Shown here: positions 9,358 to 16,434 of the stretch, piece after piece
Position numbering within the stretch: the stretch's first letter is position 1
How the letters are laid out: the number at the start of each line of letters is the position of its first letter
Assembly (NCBI GenBank): GCA_013286315.1
Contig: JABDFX010000006.1
Coordinates: 1 to 64,000 of the forward strand
Source: Bacteroidota bacterium
GTDB lineage: Bacteria > Bacteroidota > Bacteroidia > Chitinophagales > Chitinophagaceae
Direction: 5' to 3'
Length of the DNA: 64,000 nt
The notes under the pieces: generated by a model
What the model was told of the DNA's origin: nothing
Databases searched by the model: none
Seen by the model: only the letters and a program-made list of their open reading frames with translations
Translations under genes and position numbers: made by a program

Positions 9358-10296
9358 ATGAATATTGCATTAGATATGATGGGCGGAGACTTTGCACCGG
9401 ATGAGCTGGTAAAAGGTATCCGTGATTATTTATCAGAAAAAAAACCTGCACTTGTATCGCTGATCGGTGATGAGCAGCTGCTCTTACCTCTTTTGAACCA
9501 ATACGAGGTTCCCGCCGGCGCATACCGAATCATTCCGACTACGGAAGTGATCGGCATGCACGAGCATCCTTTAAAGGCTTTAAAGGGAAAGCCCGATTCA
9601 TCCATTGCAGTCGGTTTTGGTTTGCTTGCAGCCGGTAAAATAGACGCGTTTATCAGCGCCGGAAACACCGGTGCGATGCTGGTCGGCTCGCTGTATACTA
9701 TTAAACCGATTGAAGGAATTCAAAGACCCACGATCGGGACGATTGTTCCGATGGAGAATGGAGCCACGGGCCTGCTGCTCGATGTGGGCGCCAATGCGGA
9801 TTGCAAAGCCGAACACCTGAATCAGTTTGCGACGCTTGGTTCACTCTACGCTAAATATATCCTGGGTATTGAAACACCGCGTGTGGGTCTGCTCAATATC
9901 GGTGAAGAAGAAGGAAAGGGAAACGTGCTCGCGCAGGCAACGTATCCTTTGCTAAAAGAAAATAGCCAGATACATTTTATCGGTAACGTAGAAGGCAGAG
10001 ATGTTTTCCTCGATCATGCGGATGTGCTGGTATGCGAAGGGTTTACCGGAAACATTATCCTCAAGCTGGCCGAATCCCTGCATGGCATCATGGATCGTCA
10101 AAAAGTCAAGAACGAATATTTCGACCGCTTCAACTTCGAAGATTATGGCGGCACGCCGGTACTCGGTGTTAACAAACCGGTGATCATCGGTCACGGGATC
10201 TCACGTGCAAAAGCATATAAAAATATGCTGCTGCTTGCGCAGAAAATGATTGAGACACAGCTACTCGAAAAAATGGCATCGGCTTTCCAGGCCTAA
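9358..10296 (+). CDS. plsX: phosphate acyltransferase PlsX
   Basis: 312 residues, starting MNIALDMMGGDFAPDELVKG, the PlsX signature. Further family blocks are AFISAGNTGAML (about 102-113), LLLDVGANADCK and VLVCEGFTGNIILKL. PlsX converts acyl-ACP to acyl-phosphate, the donor used by PlsY in the first step of phospholipid synthesis; it is a peripheral membrane enzyme. Length is slightly short of the common 330 residues but no block is missing. The TAA stop (10294-10296) is the first TAA of the repeat arm that starts at 10291, so the end of the coding region is fused to an intergenic repeat. Confidence 0.97.
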   Translation: MNIALDMMGGDFAPDELVKGIRDYLSEKKPALVSLIGDEQLLLPLLNQYEVPAGAYRIIPTTEVIGMHEHPLKALKGKPDSSIAVGFGLLAAGKIDAFISAGNTGAMLVGSLYTIKPIEGIQRPTIGTIVPMENGATGLLLDVGANADCKAEHLNQFATLGSLYAKYILGIETPRVGLLNIGEEEGKGNVLAQATYPLLKENSQIHFIGNVEGRDVFLDHADVLVCEGFTGNIILKLAESLHGIMDRQKVKNEYFDRFNFEDYGGTPVLGVNKPVIIGHGISRAKAYKNMLLLAQKMIETQLLEKMASAFQA

Positions 10297-10412
10297 ACCC
10301 AAAGCCTAAAGTCTAAAACTAATTTTCAAATTTGCAAATAAAATAATTTTAAGGTCAAATCTTGAAATGAAATTCAAGGTTCCAAAAAGAAGTCTTGGGC
10401 TTTAGGCTTAAA
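10291..10412. repeat. inverted repeat of GCCTAAA-type units between plsX and rnpB
   Basis: Left arm 10291-10320 consists of units GCCTAAA, CCCAAA, GCCTAAA, GTCTAAA; right arm 10391-10412 holds AGTCTTGGGCTTTAGGCTTA, largely complementary to it. The spacer is AT-rich and has repeated AAATTT/TTCAA words. It may fold as a long hairpin downstream of plsX and of rnpB, which converge here, so a terminator role is possible. Confidence 0.65.
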
Positions 10413-10415
10413 AAA

Positions 10416-10805
10416 GGCTACCGGCTCATAAGCCGGATTCTGTTCCAATGCCATCATTTATCTGGCCCTTTCATTACTGAAAGGATCTAGCTGCCTACCC
10501 ATCACGCAAACATTGCTGTTTATGAACGAGCCGCTCACCCCGCTTTCGCGAAGCGTAATTTACATGGCATTTCAGCATGCAAGGTTTACCCGCAACATAC
10601 ATCACTGTATGAAGCCGTAGGCTCTTACCCTACGTTTTCACCCTTATCCCGCCGATGGCGGGATGGTTATTTTCTGTGGCACTGTCTGTATCAGGAGCCC
10701 TTGCTGTGATGACCCCGGCTCTTAACCGGTACATTGCTCTTTGCTGTCCGGACTTTCCTCCATCCCGCCGAAGGCGGGATAGCGATGGCCCGGCCGGTAG
10801 CCGGC
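10416..10805 (-). ncRNA. rnpB: RNase P RNA (bacterial class A)
   Basis: Read on the minus strand, the RNA has the conserved 5' block GAGGAAAGTCCGGAC (near 10741-10759), the central AAGGGTGAAAACGTAGGGTAAGAG block and the 3' block ending AGAATCCGGCTTATGAGCCGG. The ends pair as P1: GGCTACCGG near the 5' end against CCGGTAGCC at the 3' end. About 390 nt, the normal class A size. This is the catalytic RNA that trims tRNA 5' leaders. Two peripheral hairpins have nearly the same sequence (ATCCCGCC...GGCGGGAT at 10646-10664 and 10762-10780), which is unusual and discussed in the findings. Exact ends are estimated from P1. Confidence 0.96.
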
Positions 10806-10839
10806 GCAAATTTACAGTAATATCCTGGTAGACCCGTAT

Positions 10840-11001
10840 AAGTGTGGTGAATGTGGTGAGACTGGGAAATGTGGGAATTCAAAATGGAGAAAGGAAATGA
10901 CAATGTAAGGATGTGGAGATTGCACTATATTCTCAAACTATCGTTTCCAAATTTAACCTCCACATTCGCACATTTTGCAAGCTTCCACATTCACCACACT
11001 T
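10840..11001. repeat. element with perfect 17-bp inverted repeat and 34-nt core
   Basis: AAGTGTGGTGAATGTGG (10840-10856) is perfectly complementary to CCACATTCACCACACTT (10985-11001). The 128-bp spacer contains the 34-nt core (10874-10907) that is also present at 882-915 with one difference, and a CTCCACATTCGCACATT segment that resembles one inside the element at 12040-12160. No reading frame is supported. It separates rnpB from the DUF2027 gene. Confidence 0.75.
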
Positions 11002-11019
11002 AAATGTGTGAATCATATA

Positions 11020-12036
11020 TTATAAGAATATTTCGGTAGCGCCGTACCCGTATCGCGGATCATACTGGTTGATGAAGGATCGTACTTCTCTGCGGGCATT
11101 CAGGATTTCATGTATTTCATCCTTTAGTTTGCCTTTACCCACTCCATGAATCACAATCAGGTTGTGCTGATGATGCGCAATCGCGAGATCCAGGTATTTT
11201 TCAAATGTATTCAGCTGCAGTGTCAGCATTTCAAAATTGGTGAGATTTCTCCAGTCGGGTGTCAGTTTCTCAATATGCAGATCCACTTCATATTTCGCTG
11301 GTTCCAGATGCTGGCGGCTATGCTTCGCATCGTATATCTTATTTCCGTTTCTGCCGGGCGCCTGGTATTCCGGTTTGTCCTCTTCCAAAGCCTTGTCCGG
11401 ATATCGATCAAATAACTTGTATGCAAAACTCGCTTCACCCTTTTTCCTGATTTCCTCAATACGCAAAAAGACCTGTTTCGCTTTTAATTTCAGCGATGTT
11501 TCAAAATGCGGCGCTTTTGATTTTTCGGCCTGCAGCAAACTGAAATCAAATTCAAAGACAGGCGCATCATTCAGGTTTTCGAAGGGAATATCATGCAGGT
11601 AAAACTCTTTCGATGCCGGAATTTCATTATTCAGACTAAAATCGGGTTTGCCGGCATAATTGAGTTTATAATGAAAGCTCAACCCTTTTTCCGTATGATT
11701 CACGAGATAAATCTTCAGGCTTTCGACGACTTCATCTCCGAATTCATCATCGTCCGACACGGGTAATATTCTCAGCCAGAAACCATCCTGCGGGTTGCTT
11801 GTTTTTTTTGATTTATCCGTGGGCAGCTGATCCACAAAAGTCTTTTCCTTTTTCAACGGAAGATTTTTCTTTTCAGAAAACCGTTTGAAATAGGGGAAAT
11901 CCAACTGGTCGATATAGGCCGGAAATCTTACTCCGCGCACTTCCACCAGCACCATTTTGTCATTGATCATCTCCACGACCTCTCCTTCCTCGTTGGAATG
12001 CAACACTGTTACTTTATCGCCGATTTCGAATTTCAT
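11020..12036 (-). CDS. DUF2027 domain and Smr domain protein
   Basis: 338 residues. The N-terminus MKFEIGDKVTVLHSNEEGEV is a small SH3-like barrel (about 1-50) as in DUF2027 proteins of Bacteroidota. A central beta-rich region (about 90-210) is followed by a basic linker. The C-terminal Smr domain (about 255-338) has the DLHIEKL motif and the VIHGVGKGKLKDEIHEIL motif, and ends in a Gly-Tyr-rich tail YDPRYGYGATEIFL. Smr domains are nucleases or nucleic-acid binders and also form the C-terminus of MutS2; the cellular role of DUF2027-Smr proteins is not known to me. The start codon lies only 3 bp from the arm of the repeat at 12040, so its leader would begin within a hairpin. Confidence 0.85.
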   Translation of the reverse strand: MKFEIGDKVTVLHSNEEGEVVEMINDKMVLVEVRGVRFPAYIDQLDFPYFKRFSEKKNLPLKKEKTFVDQLPTDKSKKTSNPQDGFWLRILPVSDDDEFGDEVVESLKIYLVNHTEKGLSFHYKLNYAGKPDFSLNNEIPASKEFYLHDIPFENLNDAPVFEFDFSLLQAEKSKAPHFETSLKLKAKQVFLRIEEIRKKGEASFAYKLFDRYPDKALEEDKPEYQAPGRNGNKIYDAKHSRQHLEPAKYEVDLHIEKLTPDWRNLTNFEMLTLQLNTFEKYLDLAIAHHQHNLIVIHGVGKGKLKDEIHEILNARREVRSFINQYDPRYGYGATEIFL

Positions 12037-12039
12037 CTT

Positions 12040-12160
12040 GTAAGCCTAAAGCCCTAAAGCCTAAAACCAGGGCTTTATGCAAAAAGCAATTTATTGAACT
12101 ACAAAATTAACACACTTTGACCTCCATATTCACACATTCGGTTTTAGGCTTTAAGCTTAC
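12040..12160. repeat. inverted repeat of GCCTAAA-type units between two minus-strand genes
   Basis: Left arm 12040-12068 (GTAAGCCTAAAGCC and further units, ending AAAACC) pairs with right arm 12140-12160 (GGTTTTAGGCTTTAAGCTTAC). The TAA stop of the upstream gene (12157-12159) is part of the right arm, and the left arm ends 3 bp before the next start codon. The spacer includes a CTCCATATTCACACATTC segment like that in the 10840-11001 element. Confidence 0.75.
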
Positions 12161-13638
12161 TTATTGCACCTAAAATCAGTGTTCAACTGATCCAGTTTTT
12201 GCCAGTTGGGATGATCCGATGATTTTGGCGAGATTTCAAATAATATGATGCTGTGTGTTTTATCCGGACAATCCTTTACGTGAATTTTTACATTCAAAAT
12301 CATCGGCTCCTGTTTAATATAATTCAGCATATGAACAGTGCCCGCGAAGGTTTTTAAATCTCCGGCAGAAGTCTTAGCATTTTGAATTTTGACTTCTACA
12401 GGGAATAATTTTTCCTTCGGTATTTTTCTGGGTTCGACATTTCTATCCAACAGACCGGAATATAAAAATGTCAGATTAGTCTGAAGTACCTGCGCATCAA
12501 CGTCAGGCCCGCCATCTAAAGACCATAAAAAGAGATATGACCAATGCTCTTCACTATTCGGATCACCCCATCCAGGGAAAAACCTGAGTTCTTCTACTCC
12601 TTTAAATGGAATTTTCTTCGCAAATCCAGGAGGTAATGCAAATCTTTCTATATCCCATTTCGCAGGGACGGGCAGCAGATAGATGGGCGAATAAGTTTGC
12701 GGATTAAATATTTTTAATTTCTTTTTTATCCATTGTATACAATCCGATTCATCATCGACAGACCATGCATACGGAGTCCTCAATCCGTTACTTCTGATTC
12801 CGGGTTGTTTGGATGAAACGAATTCTGCATCCGGGTTACCCGAAAGCAACAAACGATTTACTAATTCTGAAGCGTCCGGCATATAAGTGTCATAATAACT
12901 GTTGCGGCGATTCTGTAATTGCCATTCGATATCGGAGTCAAAATATAATCTCATAGCCACATGCTTCAGGAATTTTTCATTGCCCGGCGTCTGTGTATCC
13001 CTGGAAAATGGAGACAATTGATTATATTTCTCAGCATTTTCAGTATAGGATCCGTATTTTTTTGTAAGCGCACCGAGAATAATCTTTGCATCTCCCACAT
13101 CCCCTGCATAATAATCCTTTTTTATTTCGGCCTCACACCAGCGTGCGAGCCCCACGAGATCCACCGGACAGTTTATGGCAAATACGGCTTTCGGAACTAC
13201 CGGAAACCGCGACGGATTTTCATAACTTAATTCTGTGTAACGGAGTGCCGTATTCCCGGCATACATAAAACCTCCTAAAGCAAATTTGGATGTGTCAGCG
13301 GAATAATGTGTGATCACATGTTGTAATATCTGGTTTATGCGGTCGATTGATGAAGAATCTGCACAGAGGCTCTGGTCCAATGAAGCAATAATGGTCAGCA
13401 GGTCGTTACCGTAAGCAACATTTGCCAATTTGGATTCCGCCAGCACGAATTCGGGCGGATTAAAACTGGTCAGCAGAACCTGTACACCCTGGATATTACC
13501 TGACAGCGGACGCACTGCCAGATAATAATCATTCGCGCTATCCTTATTATTAAAAATGATTTTCTCTGAAAACTGGCTGAGCGCCTGCCGCGGGATAAAG
13601 AAAAGAACGATCAGGAAAACCAGATAACTTTTTAACAT
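12157..13638 (-). CDS. secreted alpha/beta-hydrolase-like protein lacking the nucleophile Ser
   Basis: 493 residues from MLKSYLVFLIV; a longer frame to 13725 would be read through a repeat arm, so the shorter start is preferred. Signal peptide about 1-20. Residues 30-260 look like an alpha/beta-hydrolase: a strand before KFALGGFMYAG (about 118-128) occupies the place of the GGFSxGG nucleophile elbow, but Met125 stands where Ser is expected. The C-terminal part (about 340-493) contains FFPGWGDPNSEEHWSYLFLW and a beta-rich end (HVKDCPDKTHSIILFEISP), a separate domain I cannot name. Likely periplasmic or surface-exposed; an esterase activity is doubtful given the missing Ser. Confidence 0.6.
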   Translation of the reverse strand: MLKSYLVFLIVLFFIPRQALSQFSEKIIFNNKDSANDYYLAVRPLSGNIQGVQVLLTSFNPPEFVLAESKLANVAYGNDLLTIIASLDQSLCADSSSIDRINQILQHVITHYSADTSKFALGGFMYAGNTALRYTELSYENPSRFPVVPKAVFAINCPVDLVGLARWCEAEIKKDYYAGDVGDAKIILGALTKKYGSYTENAEKYNQLSPFSRDTQTPGNEKFLKHVAMRLYFDSDIEWQLQNRRNSYYDTYMPDASELVNRLLLSGNPDAEFVSSKQPGIRSNGLRTPYAWSVDDESDCIQWIKKKLKIFNPQTYSPIYLLPVPAKWDIERFALPPGFAKKIPFKGVEELRFFPGWGDPNSEEHWSYLFLWSLDGGPDVDAQVLQTNLTFLYSGLLDRNVEPRKIPKEKLFPVEVKIQNAKTSAGDLKTFAGTVHMLNYIKQEPMILNVKIHVKDCPDKTHSIILFEISPKSSDHPNWQKLDQLNTDFRCNK

Positions 13639-13653
13639 AAACTTTTTCACTTT

Positions 13654-13759
13654 AGTATGGAAGAATGGAAGTCTGGAGGTCTGGAAGTCTGGAAGTATTA
13701 GTTTGAAAGTTAGTAAAAGTAGCACTTCCAGACTTCCAGACCTCCAGACTTCCAGACTA
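13654..13759. repeat. GGAAGTCTG-type inverted repeat, 31-bp perfect stem
   Basis: Left arm 13654-13697 is a tandem array of 9-10 bp units (GGAAGAATG, GGAAGTCTG, GGAGGTCTG and so on). Right arm 13724-13759 is complementary over 31 bp, including the single GGAGG/CCTCC variant at the matching place. The spacer between the arms is about 25 bp. The TAG stop of the FtsX-type gene (13757-13759) is the outermost part of the right arm. Confidence 0.85.
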
Positions 13760-16129
13760 TTCTGTTCTCAAGCTATCAACCGGATTTGCCACCGCCGCTT
13801 TTATTGATTGAAAGCTGACTGTAAATAATGCTATTAATATTGCCAGCAGACCCGATGCGATAAATACAACCCAACTTATATTAATTCTGTAAGAATAACT
13901 TTCCATCCATTTGTGCATGGCAACCCAGGCAACCGGAGATGCGATGATGATGGAAATAATTACAAGTATCACAAAATCCTTTGACAGCAATGCAGCGATA
14001 TTCGTAACACTTGCTCCTAAAACTTTTCTTACACCTATCTCTTTTTTTCTTGCTTCCGCCATATAGGTTGCTAGGCCGAATAACCCCAGACATGAGATAA
14101 ATATAGTAAGTCCTGCAAACAAACCTGCTAAAATGCCCGCACGTTTTTCATCTTCAAATTTTATCGCATAATCTTTATCTACAAAATTGCATATGAAAAG
14201 ATAGGCCGGGTCATACTTCTTGATAATTGCTTCCGTAGCTTTTAAGTTTTGTGCGAGGCCGTTTTTCTCGTTTAGTTTTATTTGAAAGATAGTAAACCAG
14301 CTCTTTGGCCCGTATATCAGCATGGGTTTGATTTCCTGGTAAGGAGACTCCAGTATGAAATCCTTTATCACACCGATCACATGCCATTGCCTGCCGTTGT
14401 CTCTTACAATCTGTCCGATCGGGTTTTTAAATTTCATCACTTTCAGAGCAGATTCATTCAGTATCATCGCCAGCGAATCGGTCGGATATTTTTGTACATC
14501 AATGTCACGGCCCATTATAAATTGTAAGCCGGCTGTTTTGCCCAGGCCGCCATCTTCATTGTATCTCCTGAAATCAGTTTTGTCGCTGGGGTCTTTGCCC
14601 TCCCATTCCTGCCCCCAGCCGTCACTCCAGCTTTGTGTAAGCGGTGCACTGGTTTTTGTAACAGAATGCGCAATGCCCGTTTGCAATAAATCATTTTTTA
14701 AAGACGAATAATTTTTTTCGATGGGATCACTAAGGTAAAAGTATATCAGGCTATTCCTGTCGTAGCCTGTTTGCCTGTCTTTAGCATAATCAATTTGCTG
14801 TTTTACAATGATGGTACAAATAATCAGTATAATGGCAAATGAAAACTGCAATACGACCAGCACTTTACGGGGAGCTATGAGTGCGTTTGTCTTCCTGAAA
14901 CTGCCTTTAAAAACTTTTACCGGTTGAAAGGATGAAAGAAAAAACGCAGGATAACTTCCTGCCAACAGTCCGGTAAAAATGATAAAACCCATAGCTGCCA
15001 GCCAGAAATAAAAACTCTGGAACGGAATGAACAACTCCTTTTGTGTAAGCTGATTAAAACCCGGCAGGCTGATCTGGACGATCAGGAGGGCGATAATACC
15101 TGCAATAAGCGCCAGAAAAATGCTTTCACCGATAAATTGTGTGATCAAAGAGAGTTTTTGCGCACCTGCCACTTTGCGAATGCCTACTTCTTTTGCACGT
15201 TTTTCGCTTCTCGCGGTGGAAAGATTTACAAAGTTGATACAGGCAATCATTAAAATAAATACCGCAATGATGGCAAATAACTTCACGAATGTAATCCGGC
15301 CACTATCGCTTTCATAGCCGTTTTCAAAATTGGAGAATAAATGCCAACGGCTGATTGGATATAAAAACAATTGCCAGCCGGCCTCTTTTCCCTTGTCATA
15401 ATATTTTTGCTGCAGCCATTTTATTTTGGGCTCCACGGAAGCGAGTGTCACATTAGGTTTCAGCAGGACATACGTAGTAGTACTGGTATTGCCCCAGTTA
15501 TCATCATCGCCACCTGTTTTTCTCAGGTAGCTCCAGGGCATTAAGTATTCAAAATCGAACTGGGTGTTGTTAGGCAGATCTTTCAAAATACCTGAGACTA
15601 TTAAATTATCAGTGTTGTTAATCCTGATTACTTTTCCGACAGCCTCTTCATTTTTACCAAAAAGTTTTATAGCAAGCTGTTTGGTAAGGACAATGTTGTA
15701 CGGATCATTCAGCACAGTTTCCGGGTTGCCTTCAATCAGCGGGAAACTGAATACCTGCAAAAAGTTTGAATCAACCATATTGCCCCGGATGGATAATTTT
15801 TTATCTCCGATGCTGAATATCGGGCTGCCAGACCAATTTACCCTTGCGGCCTGTTCCACCTCCGGCAAATCTTTTTCAAGTGTTCGCGCCATGGGCTTAG
15901 GCGTATTTATAAAGCTGGAAACCTTACCATCTAATTTTGTGCGATTCCATACTGCATATATGCGATTTCCCTTTTCATGGAACCTGTCAAAACTCACTTC
16001 ATTTTGTATCCACAATAAAATGATAATTGCGCTTGCCATGCCTATTGCCAAGCCAATAATATTAATGGCGGAAAAGCCCTTACTTCGCCAAAGGTTTCTC
16101 CAGGCCACTTTGATATAGCTTTTAAACAT
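13757..16129 (-). CDS. FtsX/MacB-type ABC transporter permease (orphan)
   Basis: 790 residues. It starts MFKSYIKVAWRNLWRSKGFS, the typical start of Bacteroidota FtsX-like permeases. One membrane segment near 20-42, a long periplasmic MacB-type domain (about 45-280), three membrane segments (about 285-410, with ARSEKRAKEVGIRKVAGAQ coupling motif), a second membrane and periplasmic domain, and a last FtsX domain (about 670-790) with EARKKEIGVRKVLGASV. So it is the duplicated 8-helix form that works as one full permease unit. No ATP-binding partner is encoded beside it. Substrate unknown; relatives export peptides or lipoproteins or act in stress sensing. Ends SLRTE like the other two copies in this window. 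Confidence 0.9.
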   Translation of the reverse strand: MFKSYIKVAWRNLWRSKGFSAINIIGLAIGMASAIIILLWIQNEVSFDRFHEKGNRIYAVWNRTKLDGKVSSFINTPKPMARTLEKDLPEVEQAARVNWSGSPIFSIGDKKLSIRGNMVDSNFLQVFSFPLIEGNPETVLNDPYNIVLTKQLAIKLFGKNEEAVGKVIRINNTDNLIVSGILKDLPNNTQFDFEYLMPWSYLRKTGGDDDNWGNTSTTTYVLLKPNVTLASVEPKIKWLQQKYYDKGKEAGWQLFLYPISRWHLFSNFENGYESDSGRITFVKLFAIIAVFILMIACINFVNLSTARSEKRAKEVGIRKVAGAQKLSLITQFIGESIFLALIAGIIALLIVQISLPGFNQLTQKELFIPFQSFYFWLAAMGFIIFTGLLAGSYPAFFLSSFQPVKVFKGSFRKTNALIAPRKVLVVLQFSFAIILIICTIIVKQQIDYAKDRQTGYDRNSLIYFYLSDPIEKNYSSLKNDLLQTGIAHSVTKTSAPLTQSWSDGWGQEWEGKDPSDKTDFRRYNEDGGLGKTAGLQFIMGRDIDVQKYPTDSLAMILNESALKVMKFKNPIGQIVRDNGRQWHVIGVIKDFILESPYQEIKPMLIYGPKSWFTIFQIKLNEKNGLAQNLKATEAIIKKYDPAYLFICNFVDKDYAIKFEDEKRAGILAGLFAGLTIFISCLGLFGLATYMAEARKKEIGVRKVLGASVTNIAALLSKDFVILVIISIIIASPVAWVAMHKWMESYSYRINISWVVFIASGLLAILIALFTVSFQSIKAAVANPVDSLRTE

Positions 16130-16346
16130 TTCTTATGGGATTTTGCCAAAATGTACAAAGGAAATGCCAGCTTAAACTTCTGCTATTTTCAAACCATACG
16201 TTTTAAGGTCGGGGTAAATGTGTTCACTTATGATACAGAAGTGTCCGCTTTTATTACAACTTAAAATTGATTTGTTTCATGGAAGTCATTGGTATGTGGG
16301 TAAATAAGATTGCCGTCTTTGGTTGGCGTATTACTTGTGGGCTGAG

Positions 16347-16421
16347 AGTATGGACGTCTGGAAGACTGAAAGGCAACTCGAGACCAACATACATACTTCC
16401 ATACTTCCATTCTTCCATACT
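16347..16421. repeat. GGAAGTATG-type inverted repeat in a divergent spacer
   Basis: Left arm 16347-16364 (AGTATGGACGTCTGGAAG) and right arm 16394-16421 (units CTTCCATAC, CTTCCATTC) are partly complementary. It lies 13 bp upstream of the start at 16435 and between divergent genes, so it cannot serve as a normal 3' terminator. The rest of the 305-bp spacer 16130-16434 holds no feature I can name. Confidence 0.75.
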
Positions 16422-16434
16422 CAAAAAGTAGGCT

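Noticed and set aside
13639-13725. Upstream extension of the 12157-13638 gene
   Set aside because: It would be translated from the GGAAGTATG repeat arm, and the signal peptide begins at 13638.
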